The translations under genes were made by a program, and so were the position numbers. Source: CAVQND01 sp049518415 (GTDB lineage Bacteria > Verrucomicrobiota > Verrucomicrobiia > Limisphaerales > UBA8199). Taken from it: a stretch of 64,000 nt of DNA. Positions within the stretch are counted from its first letter, which is position 1. Each line of letters begins with the position of its first letter. A model generated the notes under the pieces. The model had not been told where the DNA came from. It was given only the letters and a program-made list of their open reading frames with translations, and searched no databases. Location of the stretch: positions 18,369 to 82,368 of the forward strand of contig JBEKRX010000018.1 in the NCBI GenBank assembly GCA_049518415.1. Direction: 5' to 3'. Positions 39,699 to 48,032 of the stretch are shown here, piece by piece.

Positions 39699-42347
39699 AT
39701 GAAAACCAAATTAGTTGTTCCTGCCCTGGCTCGGTGGCCAGCCTTGGTCGGCTTAGGTTTTATTGCCGCTCAAGCGGGTCGCTCGGCCACGACGCGGCCG
39801 CAGTATTACGCGCACGCCGCCGTGCACGATGAGCAAGGAGTCATCGCACCCTGGTATCGCGGGCTGAACGGCCAATGCGACTTCCGGGTGCGCATCGCGG
39901 CGGAGACCTTGAAGCGGTATCCGTGGACTACGGTCAGCAACGCGATTGCAGCCTACCCGCATTACGTTTTCAGCGGGGTTTGGCAAATTGCCTCGAACGG
40001 GGCGATCACCCCCAAGGTCCCCAGCGACTGGGCCAATGCGGACCTCGGCCAGCGGGCGATTAACCTGCTCAACGGCTGGGTGGACTATTACCGCTATACC
40101 GGCGACCCGGCGGCGGTGGCGCACGTCACATACATAGCCGACTTCCTGCTCGACCATTGCCTCACGCCGCCCGACCACCCCTGGCCGGGCCTGTTCATCA
40201 GCGCCCCGACCAAAGGCCATCCTTACGCCAAGGCCGACCCGCGCGGCCTGATTCAACTCGACCTCTGCGCCGCCGCCGGACGCGGCCTGCTCCGCGCCGG
40301 CCAGCTTACCGGGAACACACGCTGGCTCGCGGCGGCGGAGCATTGGGGGGATTTGCTGGCCGCCAGATGCCATACAAGTCCCGAGGCCGACCCCTGGCCG
40401 CGTTACGCCAACCCGGAAGACGCGCCTTGGAAAGACAACAAGCAGACCGGCGGCGTGACCATGATTCTGGCATTCTTAGATGAACTCATCCGCTTGGGCT
40501 GCACGGGTGAAGCCAACGTCCTGCTCGCCGCGCGCGAGGCGGGCCGGCGGTATTTGCGGGACAAACTGCTCCCGGCCTGGACCGTGAACGATACCTGGGG
40601 CCGCTACTTTTGGGACTGGCCGAACCCGGTGCAGAACTGCTCGACGACGCCCGACGCCGCCAGCTACTTGCTCAACCACCCGGAGGTTTTTCCCAACTGG
40701 CGCGCCGACGCGCGCAATATCCTCACGCTCTTCCTGAACCGCAGCAGCGTGGCGCCCAACTCGGGCGGGGATGTGTATAGCGGCGCCTGGGCCTATCCCG
40801 AGGCCAACAACTGTTGCGGGCGCTCGCTCTGGTATGCGCCGCTGAACCTGGCCCCCACCCTGGCCCAATGGGCGGTGCAGGCCGACGATGCGTGGGGCCG
40901 CGAACTGGCCTATCGCCAACTGGTGCTCCAGACCTACGATGCGCGCGAGAGCGGCGTGACCGAGGACAACATCGAGGGCGGCGTGCTTGTGAACGGCGAA
41001 TGGTTCAACATTGCGCACCCGCTCCCCATGCGGTGGGTGCTGGCGGCCCTGGGCTGGCTGCCAGAGGAGCTGGGCGCCAGCCGCGAAAACCACCTGGTCC
41101 GCGCCTCCGCCGTGGTGAACTCGATCACCTACGGCGCGGGGTCCATCAGGTACTCGACTTTCGACGCGCCCACGGACACGGTGGAAGTGCTGCGACTGGC
41201 CTTTGCTCCGAAATCCGTGCTGGCGGACGGCCGGCCGCTGCCCAAGCGAGGCGACTTGCGGGCCAACGGCTACACCGTGAAACGTCTGCCCAATGGAGAC
41301 GCCATCGTCAGCATCCGGCATGACGGCCGGCACAACCTCGCGGTGGCCGGCGATGACCCGCAGGCAACGCTGGCGGAGGATGCCCTGGCTTACGAGGGCC
41401 GATGGACGGCCGAGGCCGACGCTGCCGCTGCCGGCGGCACCCTGCGCGCCGCCGATACCCCGGGCGCCACCATGACCGCGCGGTTCTTTGGCAACCAGGT
41501 CCGCCTCATCGGCCGGGCCGACCCGGCTGGCGGCCTGGCCGACGTGTACTTGGACGATGCACGGCAGTTGGTCCACCTGGACTGCTGGAACCCCAGCCCA
41601 CGAAACCAGCAAGTGCTCTATTACCGGAACGGCCTCGCGCAAGGGACACATACCTTGCGCATCGTCGCGCGCGGCCAGCACAATCCCTACTCCGCGGGCA
41701 GCCGCATCTATGTCCAGGCCGTGCAGTTTTCGGCGGCGGACCAGCCGTGGCATTTCCCGACCGGCACCGGCCCGACCGGGACCCAACGCATGGTATTCGG
41801 CCGCACCGCTCGCCAAGATTACCGCGACTCGCGGGGCCGGGCCTGGCGGCCCGCCACCGAATTCGTGCTGCGTCTGGGCGCGGAGCGCGACGCGCTGGAC
41901 TCCTGGTGGACGCAACCCGCGAGAAGCGCCATTGCTGCGACCCGGGACCCGGAGCTCTACCGCTACGGCGTGCACGGGCACGAGTTTTGGGTCAACGTCA
42001 CCGTCGGGCCGGGCCGCTACCATGCCCGGCTGAAGTTCGCCGCCGCGCGCGGCCTGGACACCCGGACCAACTGCTTCAGCATCCTCATCAATGGTCAACG
42101 GCTGGTGGAGGACCTGGACGTGGCGGCGACCGCCGGCGGTCCGAATCGTGCGGTGGATTTGGTTTTCAACGACCTTGCGCCGCGCCAGGGAATCATCGAG
42201 GTTCGGCTTAAAGCTCCTTCCGCGCCGGGCACCAACACCGTTGGGCAAGCCCAAGCCTTCCTCCAGGCCCTCGAGGTCGGTCCTGGCCCCGGCGGCCGCG
42301 GCGCGAAACCAAAGAAGGGAGCCGTCCCGAATGGCCTTTCGGGTTAG
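39699..42347 (+). CDS. Large exported protein: alpha/alpha-barrel glycoside-hydrolase-like domain plus beta domains
   Basis: 882 residues from ATG at 39699 (MKTKLVVPALARWPALVGLGFIAAQAG, a signal peptide). Residues 40 to about 470 look like an (alpha/alpha)6-type barrel (helical pairs with LINLLNGWVDYYRYTGDPAAVAHVTYIADFLLDHC, TGGVTMILAFLDELIRLG, CCGRSLWYAPLNLAPTLAQWA). After a beta region, about 560-700 resembles a carbohydrate-binding fold (TMTARFFGNQVRLIGRADPAGGLADVYLDD). The C-terminal 150 residues look malectin-like (FGRTARQDYRDSRGRAWRPATEF, HGHEFWVNVTVGPGRYHARLKFA). A role in polysaccharide breakdown is inferred; the exact family is not certain. It is convergent with the pseudopilin gene with a 4-base overlap. 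Confidence 0.6.
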   Translation: MKTKLVVPALARWPALVGLGFIAAQAGRSATTRPQYYAHAAVHDEQGVIAPWYRGLNGQCDFRVRIAAETLKRYPWTTVSNAIAAYPHYVFSGVWQIASNGAITPKVPSDWANADLGQRAINLLNGWVDYYRYTGDPAAVAHVTYIADFLLDHCLTPPDHPWPGLFISAPTKGHPYAKADPRGLIQLDLCAAAGRGLLRAGQLTGNTRWLAAAEHWGDLLAARCHTSPEADPWPRYANPEDAPWKDNKQTGGVTMILAFLDELIRLGCTGEANVLLAAREAGRRYLRDKLLPAWTVNDTWGRYFWDWPNPVQNCSTTPDAASYLLNHPEVFPNWRADARNILTLFLNRSSVAPNSGGDVYSGAWAYPEANNCCGRSLWYAPLNLAPTLAQWAVQADDAWGRELAYRQLVLQTYDARESGVTEDNIEGGVLVNGEWFNIAHPLPMRWVLAALGWLPEELGASRENHLVRASAVVNSITYGAGSIRYSTFDAPTDTVEVLRLAFAPKSVLADGRPLPKRGDLRANGYTVKRLPNGDAIVSIRHDGRHNLAVAGDDPQATLAEDALAYEGRWTAEADAAAAGGTLRAADTPGATMTARFFGNQVRLIGRADPAGGLADVYLDDARQLVHLDCWNPSPRNQQVLYYRNGLAQGTHTLRIVARGQHNPYSAGSRIYVQAVQFSAADQPWHFPTGTGPTGTQRMVFGRTARQDYRDSRGRAWRPATEFVLRLGAERDALDSWWTQPARSAIAATRDPELYRYGVHGHEFWVNVTVGPGRYHARLKFAAARGLDTRTNCFSILINGQRLVEDLDVAATAGGPNRAVDLVFNDLAPRQGIIEVRLKAPSAPGTNTVGQAQAFLQALEVGPGPGGRGAKPKKGAVPNGLSG

Positions 42348-43135
42348 TGCCCGTCGGCCTGTCCGGGATTGCACCAGAGGAGCCCTGGACCCGGGCGCAA
42401 GGATTCTTCTTTAAACTGCTGCCGCGTTATGAAGTGGACGCGGCCATCAAAGCCGGTAATCACAGCGCCTTTGCGGTGGCGCTTGCCGATGCCCTCTTCA
42501 TCATTCGGATACTGGCTCGCATCCAGGCCGCTGTTATAAGCGAAGTAGCCGCCATAGTTGTTTACCTCCGGCTCCCAATGCACGTAGGCGACCGGATTGA
42601 AGGCGCTGATCTTGTAAGAGGTCCGGCCATGGGGATAATTGGCATTAAGATCCCCATAGCCGCACACCGCCCCGTTCATGACGTAACTCGACACCCGTTG
42701 TATCCGCTTCACAAAAGTCGGGCTGTTGGTGTAGTCCAGGGGGCAATAATAAACCTGCCGGTTCTTTAAGTACGGCCAGTAAAGACCCGCTTCCACGTAA
42801 GTCATTTCATTGGGGTTGTTGAAAGGATCAGGGGCGCGCCCCGCCACCGGCAGGTAAAGCCAGCTCGGCCCGAAGTCGTTGCGCCACTGGCAGTAGGCCA
42901 TCCAGTCGTTGTTGTCGTGAGTGTACATCAGCATGGCCAGGGCGAGCTGCCGATTGTGATTCACGCAGGCGGTGCGGGAGGCCTTCTCCTTGGCATTAGC
43001 CAGCGCCGGCAGGAGGAGGGCGGCGAGAATCGCAATAATGGCGATGACCACGAGCAGTTCGATCAGCGTAAAAGCGCCGCCGCCTTCCCTGACCGCGCAT
43101 TCCTTAAACGAACGACTCCAGCCGGCCCTTTTCAT
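42344..43135 (-). CDS. Type II secretion/prepilin-like protein with N-terminal methylation site
   Basis: 263 residues. The prepilin cleavage/methylation segment GGGAFTLIELLVVIAIIAILAALLLPAL (shortened here as AFTLIELLVVIAIIAILAAL) begins near residue 19, with Glu at position 5 after the cleavage Phe. The globular part contains the helix ANAKEKASRTACVNHNRQLALAM and a C-terminal DGRVHFI-type strand. This is the verrucomicrobial/planctomycetal form of a pseudopilin, present in many copies in such genomes. Whether it belongs to a secretion machine is unknown. It lies tail to tail with the large exported protein. Confidence 0.85.
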   Translation of the reverse strand: MKRAGWSRSFKECAVREGGGAFTLIELLVVIAIIAILAALLLPALANAKEKASRTACVNHNRQLALAMLMYTHDNNDWMAYCQWRNDFGPSWLYLPVAGRAPDPFNNPNEMTYVEAGLYWPYLKNRQVYYCPLDYTNSPTFVKRIQRVSSYVMNGAVCGYGDLNANYPHGRTSYKISAFNPVAYVHWEPEVNNYGGYFAYNSGLDASQYPNDEEGIGKRHRKGAVITGFDGRVHFITRQQFKEESLRPGPGLLWCNPGQADGH

Positions 43136-43309
43136 ATTGCCTGCGGTTCTGCAGGTTCACAATCTAACCGCCCGGCAATATACCGCAATCCCGGAAATCG
43201 TGTCCGTGTTTATCGAGCCACGGAGCTTCGCGCGCCGGGCGGGCAGAGGGCAGGCAAGGCCAGCCGCTGAACGCTTGCCGCTCCCTGTGCGGGGCAGTAG
43301 CTTTCACCT

Positions 43310-43543
43310 ATGAGCAAAGCCGAAATTCTTGAGGCGCTGCCGAGGCTGAAGCCGGACGAACTCCAGGAAATCGCAGAGCGGATTTGGGACCTGGAAGAAG
43401 CGCAGTTGTTGGCAGGCTGCCGACCCACCGCTGGCGAAAAGGCGATGCTGGACCGCGAACTGGATGAATACCGCCAGGACCCCCAGGCTGGCTCGAGCTG
43501 GGAAGCAGTTGAAGCCCGGCTGCGACGGCCGCCCGTGCCGTGA
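43310..43543 (+). CDS. Addiction-module antitoxin-like protein
   Basis: 77 residues: EILEALPRLKPDELQEIAERIWDLEE, followed by an acidic helical tail (AMLDRELDEYRQDPQAGSSWEAVEARL). This matches the short 'addiction module' antitoxin family, normally paired with a RelE/ParE-type toxin downstream. The GTG of the truncated toxin overlaps its stop. It probably persists as an orphan antitoxin. Confidence 0.75.
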   Translation: MSKAEILEALPRLKPDELQEIAERIWDLEEAQLLAGCRPTAGEKAMLDRELDEYRQDPQAGSSWEAVEARLRRPPVP

Positions 43544-43611
43544 GATGGCGCGTCATCATCTTCCGCATCCTGCACGCCAAGCGCGACCACCGTGGATTGC
43601 TTGAAGGCTGA
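43540..43611 (+). pseudogene. Truncated RelE/ParE-type toxin
   Basis: Directly after the antitoxin, GTG-initiated codons give RWRVIIFRILHAKRDHRGLL and a stop. The segment xVxRILHAxRD is the C-terminal strand and helix of ParE toxins. The first 70 or so residues are missing, so only the C-terminal 20 or so residues remain. Confidence 0.6.
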
Positions 43612-43650
43612 GCCCCCTCGGCGGCGGCGGCGGCGGGCGGTGGATTGGGC

Positions 43651-45027
43651 TCACACCTCGATCACTTGTCCCGGCCCGGGCTGAAGAATCTTGAGCTTGG
43701 GATGGCGGGCGCGGATTCGCTGTGCGAACCAGCGGCGGGAATCCTCCTCGCCATGGGTGAGCAGCACGACCCGGGGCTCGGCCTGGCCAACGAAGTCGAG
43801 CATTTCCTTGCGATTGGCGTGAGCCGTGAGATCGAAATTCTCGACGTGGCAGCGGCGCGTGACTTGGCCGGCCCTGGGGCTGAAGAGAAAGGTCTCGCCG
43901 TGTTTGGCGGCGCGGAGGTGGCCGCCGGGGGTATCGGGGTCGGTGTAGCCGACGAAGAAGATGGCGTGCTGTTCGTTGCCGATCATGCGCAGGGCCAGGT
44001 CGTGCGCGGCCGTGTTCTCACTCATCATGCCGGCCGTGAGGACGAAGATGCGTCCGCCGCCGAGCTTCATTTTTTCCGCCTGCCCGGGTTCGAGGACGAC
44101 GAGGTTGAGGGCTTCGCGCAACTGGAGGTTGGGGTACTGGCGGTGGGTGCGATGGGATTCCAGATCGTAGATCTCGGTGAACACGCGGCCGAGGCCGCCG
44201 ATGAAAATGGGCTGGGGCTCCAGTTCGCCTTCGCCGAGCATCAGGGCCAGCAGCGCCAGGATTTCCTGGGTGCGGCCCAGGGCGAAGGTGGGGATGAGAA
44301 TGGAGCGTTTGGCCTCGAGGGCGCGCTGGATGGCCCGGCGCAGGCGGACCACTTCGGTTGCGCGCGTGAACCCCGGCGGCAGGTCCCGGTTGCCGCGGGT
44401 GGTTTCCAGGATGAGCACGTCCGCCTGCACGTCCTCGAACCGGGCGCTCTTGAGGATGGTCTGGTCGTGGAAACAGACATCGCCGGTGTAGAAGAGCGTC
44501 TCGCGCTGGCCGCGCACCATGAGGCCGGCGGACCCCAGCGCGTGGCCGGCGTCGTAGAATTCCACCGTCGGGGAAAGGAACCCGGCCCGCGTCTTGTGAA
44601 AGGCGGCCCACTCAATTTCGCGATTGTATTTGAACCCCTTGAATCGCGGCGCAATGTCGTCCACTTCGTCATGGCTGAAGAGCGGGTAGTCCCGGATGCC
44701 CAGTTCCTCGCGCTGGCGTTTCATGACGTTGACCGAGTTGTGGAGCACGCGTTCGACCAGGAAGTAGCTCAGTTCGCTCATCAGCACATGGGCCTGGGGA
44801 AAACAACGCAGCGCGACGGGCAGCGACCCGACGTGATCGTGATGGCAATGCGAAATCGCGATCGCGTCCAGGTCCTCATGCTTGACCAGGTCATAGAGCG
44901 GCAGACTTTCCCGGCCTTCCCGCTTGGGATGGATGCCGGCGTCCAGCAGCAGTCGATGACCCTCCAACTCGACAAACCAGGCGGAAGCCCCGATGTCGGG
45001 ATCGGGGTTAAGATTGATAATCCGCAT
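43651..45027 (-). CDS. MBL-fold metallo-hydrolase, beta-CASP/RNA specificity type
   Basis: 458 residues. The metal-binding motif HCHHDHVG is at 60-67; further motifs are YDAGHALGSAG and YTGDVCFHD, then the beta-CASP domain (PTFALGRTQEILALLALML, HLRAAKHGE) and a final THGEEDSRRWFAQRI (zinc-dependent metallo-hydrolase RNA specificity domain). These are shared with CPSF73/Ysh1-type RNA-processing nucleases. A nuclease of RNA is likely, though activity on DNA cannot be excluded. Transcribed alone on the minus strand. Confidence 0.9.
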   Translation of the reverse strand: MRIINLNPDPDIGASAWFVELEGHRLLLDAGIHPKREGRESLPLYDLVKHEDLDAIAISHCHHDHVGSLPVALRCFPQAHVLMSELSYFLVERVLHNSVNVMKRQREELGIRDYPLFSHDEVDDIAPRFKGFKYNREIEWAAFHKTRAGFLSPTVEFYDAGHALGSAGLMVRGQRETLFYTGDVCFHDQTILKSARFEDVQADVLILETTRGNRDLPPGFTRATEVVRLRRAIQRALEAKRSILIPTFALGRTQEILALLALMLGEGELEPQPIFIGGLGRVFTEIYDLESHRTHRQYPNLQLREALNLVVLEPGQAEKMKLGGGRIFVLTAGMMSENTAAHDLALRMIGNEQHAIFFVGYTDPDTPGGHLRAAKHGETFLFSPRAGQVTRRCHVENFDLTAHANRKEMLDFVGQAEPRVVLLTHGEEDSRRWFAQRIRARHPKLKILQPGPGQVIEV

Positions 45028-45093
45028 AAGAAATCAGGTATAAGATAGCCAGCGCCGCCCCGGGGCGCAACCGGCATGTTATCGAGCGCACCC

Positions 45094-45269
45094 GGGGCGC
45101 ATTTCAGTTTTTTTGGTAGCCTTTCTGGCTCTTTATCTTAATCCTTGCTCCTAATCTTAATCCTAATCAAAGCCAATTCTGATTGGTGGTTGCACGAGGG
45201 AGATTAGGATTACGATTAGGATTAGGATTAGGTTTTGGAGGGACTATCCAAAAAAGTGAAATGCTCCCG
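45094..45269. mobile_element. Internally deleted copy of the S23 element
   Basis: Both ends match those of the 21126-21647 element: GGGGCGCATTTCAGTTTT at 45094 and CCAAAAAAGTGAAATGCTC at 45248, imperfect inverted repeats. Between them lie remnants of the tandem arrays (45135-45168 and 45205-45235) and only the last 14 codons of the S23 gene. It is inverted relative to the first copy. The 341-base gap 45028-45368 holds nothing else recognisable. Confidence 0.65.
45163..45207 (+). pseudogene. C-terminal remnant of an S23 four-helix-bundle gene
   Basis: The codons read LIKANSDWWLHEGD and stop; the intact gene at 21188-21565 ends LIKANSDWRLHDGD. The preceding bases are tandem array. The junction falls at TAATC, shared by the array and the gene, as expected of a deletion at short homology. 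Confidence 0.75.
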
Positions 45270-45368
45270 CGCGCCCGGCTGAAGCGGGGGCTGAATAAGA
45301 CTCCTCAAAAACTGACTTGCGCCACCAGCCGGCCCCTGCCCGCTGGCGGCGAGGCGGCGCGGGCGCGT

Positions 45369-47771
45369 TCAAGGCGCGGCGGAGTGCGGGGAAAGCCACC
45401 GGATGCGCTCGGCGAATTGGGCGCGGTCGGGCTCGGGCAGTTTCGTGTTTTGGACCGCCCGGCGATAAAGGGACAAGGCCCGGTCAGGCTGGCTTCGTTG
45501 TTCGTAGATCCGGCCCAGGAGCGCGTAGGCGTCGGCGGCCGGCGGGTCTTGTTGGACGAGCTTTTCCAGGGTCTGGGCCGCCTGGGCGGTCAGGCCCTGC
45601 TGGTATTGGTAGAAGGCGAGGGTGTAGGCGTACTTCGGTTCCTGCGGGCGCAGTTCGGCCGCGCGGCGGCACCAGGTGAGGGCCTCGGCGGGATGGTCCT
45701 TGGAGAGCAGCACGCCCAGGTTGAAGGCGGCCGGCGCCGATTTGGGATCGTGGTTGAAGGCGGCGCGGAAGGCCGCCTCGGCCTCGGCCGGCCGCTCCAT
45801 CTCGGCCAAGAGCATGCCGAGGTTAAGCTGGATTGCCGCGTTGGTCGGGTCGAGGCGGAGGGCCTGCCGGAGGCTGGCCTCGGCTTGGTCGTTCTGGCCG
45901 GCGAGATTGCAGGCCACCGAGAGGTTCACCAGCGGGGAAATGTCGCGCGGTTGGAGCCTGCTGGCGGTGGTGAAGGCCGCTATGGCCGCCCCATACTCGT
46001 GCCGTTCGAGGCGGAAGTTGCCGAGGTTGTGGTAGGACCCGGCATCGTCCGGGCGGGCCAGGAAGGAGGCCAGCAATTCGTCGGTGGCCTTGCTCACTGC
46101 CGGCCGGTCCTGGCCGGGGAGCATGGCCTGGGGCACGCCGGCCAAGGCGTTGGCGGCGCAGAGGCGGACGAGGCGAAAATCATCCCGGGTGGCGGCCACC
46201 AACGGAGCGATGAACTCCGGCCGCAAGCCCTCGCCCAGGGCCTGCGCCGCCGCCGCCCGCACCAGCGGCGAAGGGTCTTTCAAGCACGGCCGGATGCCCT
46301 CCCATTTGGCCTCCTGCTCGCAGCCCGCCAGCAACCGCAGGAGCGAGGCCGCCCAGATTTCCTCGCGCCCGGGGCCGCCAAGGTAGTTGACGATTTCGGG
46401 CAGCCGGGACCAGTCGCGTTTCCGGGCGGCAGCCACCCAGCCCGCGCGCTGGAGAGTGGCCGCCTGGTAATCGCGTGGATGCCATTGGCGGACCTCGCGG
46501 TCGGCCCAGGCGGCCGTCTGGTTGGTGTGACAGAGGTTGCAGGCATTGGGTGAGCCGCAGGCCAGGGTGGCGGCGGGCATGGGCGGGCGCATCGAGTGGT
46601 CGGTGCGCCGCATCCGCGCAAACTCGGTCGTCGGCATGTGGCAGGCCACACACCGGGCGCCCTCGGTTCCGGCCTGGTGGCGGGAGTGCGCGGCGGCGTG
46701 GTTGACCTTGTCCTGGTGGCAAGGCAGGCAGGCGGCGTCGGCCCGCGCGCCCGGGAAACGGTAGCGCCCGCTGGCGGTGTGACAAACCGCGCAGTGGAGC
46801 TTGCCCGACTTGAGGCAGGGGCTGAGCCGCCAGGAAGTGAAGGTGAAGTCCTCGCCCAGCTCGCGCCCGTCGGGATAGAAATCGGCCTGCTCGAGCGCCG
46901 CCAGGCCAAAGTGATCGAAAAAGCGGTCACCGGGCGAAAACGAACTGGTCAGCGGATAGAGTTTGGCGTGGCAGGCGCCGCACAAGGAATTCATCTGCTC
47001 GGGCGAGACCGTCCCGAGGCTGAGCAGCTTGAGGTCCTTGAGCGGGCGGCCCTGGGGCGTTTGGCGGGCGGCCCGCACGTGCTCGGCGGCGGGGCCGTGG
47101 CAGGTTTCGCAATTGATGCCCGGCTCGGCCCAGGAGGTCTGGTAGGTGTCGGTCTCGAGCCGGTAGTGGTTGGTCAGTTGGCTGACATGGCAACTGAAAC
47201 AGGCGGTGTTAAAGGTGTAGGGCGATTCGGTCCAATGCAGCGGCTCATCCGGCTGCCTGGCGAAATGGCGCACGGCACTGCGGGCCACGTCGAACCATTC
47301 CTTGCGGCGCAGGTCGTAGCCCACCGGCAGGACCTGCAACCGCCCGCGCTCGCGCGGGGTCAGGAAATAAAACACGTTCTTGCCGCCCAGAGCCAGTGCG
47401 AGGGCGTAAGGCCTTTCGGCGCCGGCGCCCCGTTCGAGCACGACGCCTTTGGCCACGTCGGCCTGGTAGGCGTTGGTGCCGATTTCCAGCGGGGTCTTCT
47501 GCTCGACCAGGTTGGTGCGGGCCAGCGCGTAGGGCTGCATCGCCAGCCCGTGATGCGAGGGTGCCCACAATTGATAGAACGCTTCATGGCACTCCCGGCA
47601 AAGGGAGGAGCCGGCGTAAACCTTGCCGTCCGCTGGCGCCGCCAGACTGGCGGCCGGCGCAGCCGCCCGCGCCATCAAGCCGAGAAAAACCAGCAGGCAG
47701 CCGGACGGCTGCAAAAAGCTTTTCGCGAGCACAGTCTTTGAAGTCGTTCTCCGCTTTTCTGGCCCGCTCAT
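45369..47771 (-). CDS. Octaheme c-type cytochrome with HEAT and TPR domains
   Basis: 800 residues from ATG at 47771, chosen because it leads into a signal peptide (GCLLVFLGLMARAAAPA); a start at 47843 would lie in repeat DNA. Eight CxxCH heme sites can be counted: CRECH, CFSCH, CETCH, CGACH, CAVCH, CLPCH, CVACH and CNLCH (residues about 58-400), in a cytochrome c554-like layout. Then comes a HEAT-like segment (LKDPSPLVRAAAAQALGEGL) and at least five TPRs (for example SPLVNLSVACNLAGQNDQAEASLRQALRLDPTN). Likely periplasmic; electron transfer or redox catalysis with protein partners is inferred. Confidence 0.85.
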   Translation of the reverse strand: MSGPEKRRTTSKTVLAKSFLQPSGCLLVFLGLMARAAAPAASLAAPADGKVYAGSSLCRECHEAFYQLWAPSHHGLAMQPYALARTNLVEQKTPLEIGTNAYQADVAKGVVLERGAGAERPYALALALGGKNVFYFLTPRERGRLQVLPVGYDLRRKEWFDVARSAVRHFARQPDEPLHWTESPYTFNTACFSCHVSQLTNHYRLETDTYQTSWAEPGINCETCHGPAAEHVRAARQTPQGRPLKDLKLLSLGTVSPEQMNSLCGACHAKLYPLTSSFSPGDRFFDHFGLAALEQADFYPDGRELGEDFTFTSWRLSPCLKSGKLHCAVCHTASGRYRFPGARADAACLPCHQDKVNHAAAHSRHQAGTEGARCVACHMPTTEFARMRRTDHSMRPPMPAATLACGSPNACNLCHTNQTAAWADREVRQWHPRDYQAATLQRAGWVAAARKRDWSRLPEIVNYLGGPGREEIWAASLLRLLAGCEQEAKWEGIRPCLKDPSPLVRAAAAQALGEGLRPEFIAPLVAATRDDFRLVRLCAANALAGVPQAMLPGQDRPAVSKATDELLASFLARPDDAGSYHNLGNFRLERHEYGAAIAAFTTASRLQPRDISPLVNLSVACNLAGQNDQAEASLRQALRLDPTNAAIQLNLGMLLAEMERPAEAEAAFRAAFNHDPKSAPAAFNLGVLLSKDHPAEALTWCRRAAELRPQEPKYAYTLAFYQYQQGLTAQAAQTLEKLVQQDPPAADAYALLGRIYEQRSQPDRALSLYRRAVQNTKLPEPDRAQFAERIRWLSPHSAAP

Positions 47772-47842
47772 GTCCGTTCTCCACCTGGCCGCGCGCGCGG
47801 GCTGATGACCAGCAGGTCCGCCGCCGCGCTGCTTAGGTTTCA

Positions 47843-48025
47843 TGCAAAAACAAGTTCCGAAGGCGAGGCCTGATTCCAACGTCATTCTTCGGCACCCCTC
47901 CAGGGTGCGACCGCCAGTCCCGATTCGGAATCGGGAGCCCGGTGGTCCCGTCCCGCTCAGCGGGAGACCACCGGCTACTTTCTACCAACCCTTCGGGTTG
48001 GAGAAAATCGGAATTTGTTTTTGCA
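47843..48025. mobile_element. Palindromic element with TGCAAAAACAAGTTCCGA ends
   Basis: Left end TGCAAAAACAAGTTCCGA (47843-47860) and right end 48008-48025 are inverted with one mismatch. Inside are two strong hairpins: CGGTGGTC...GACCACCG around 47940-47972 and CCAACCCTTCGGGTTGG at about 47986-48002. No coding frame. A single related end lies at 15792. Confidence 0.65.
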
Positions 48026-48032
48026 CGAGCAC

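Noticed and set aside
40476..42374. 632-codon minus-strand open frame
   Set aside because: Shadow of the large exported protein, no signal peptide or motif.
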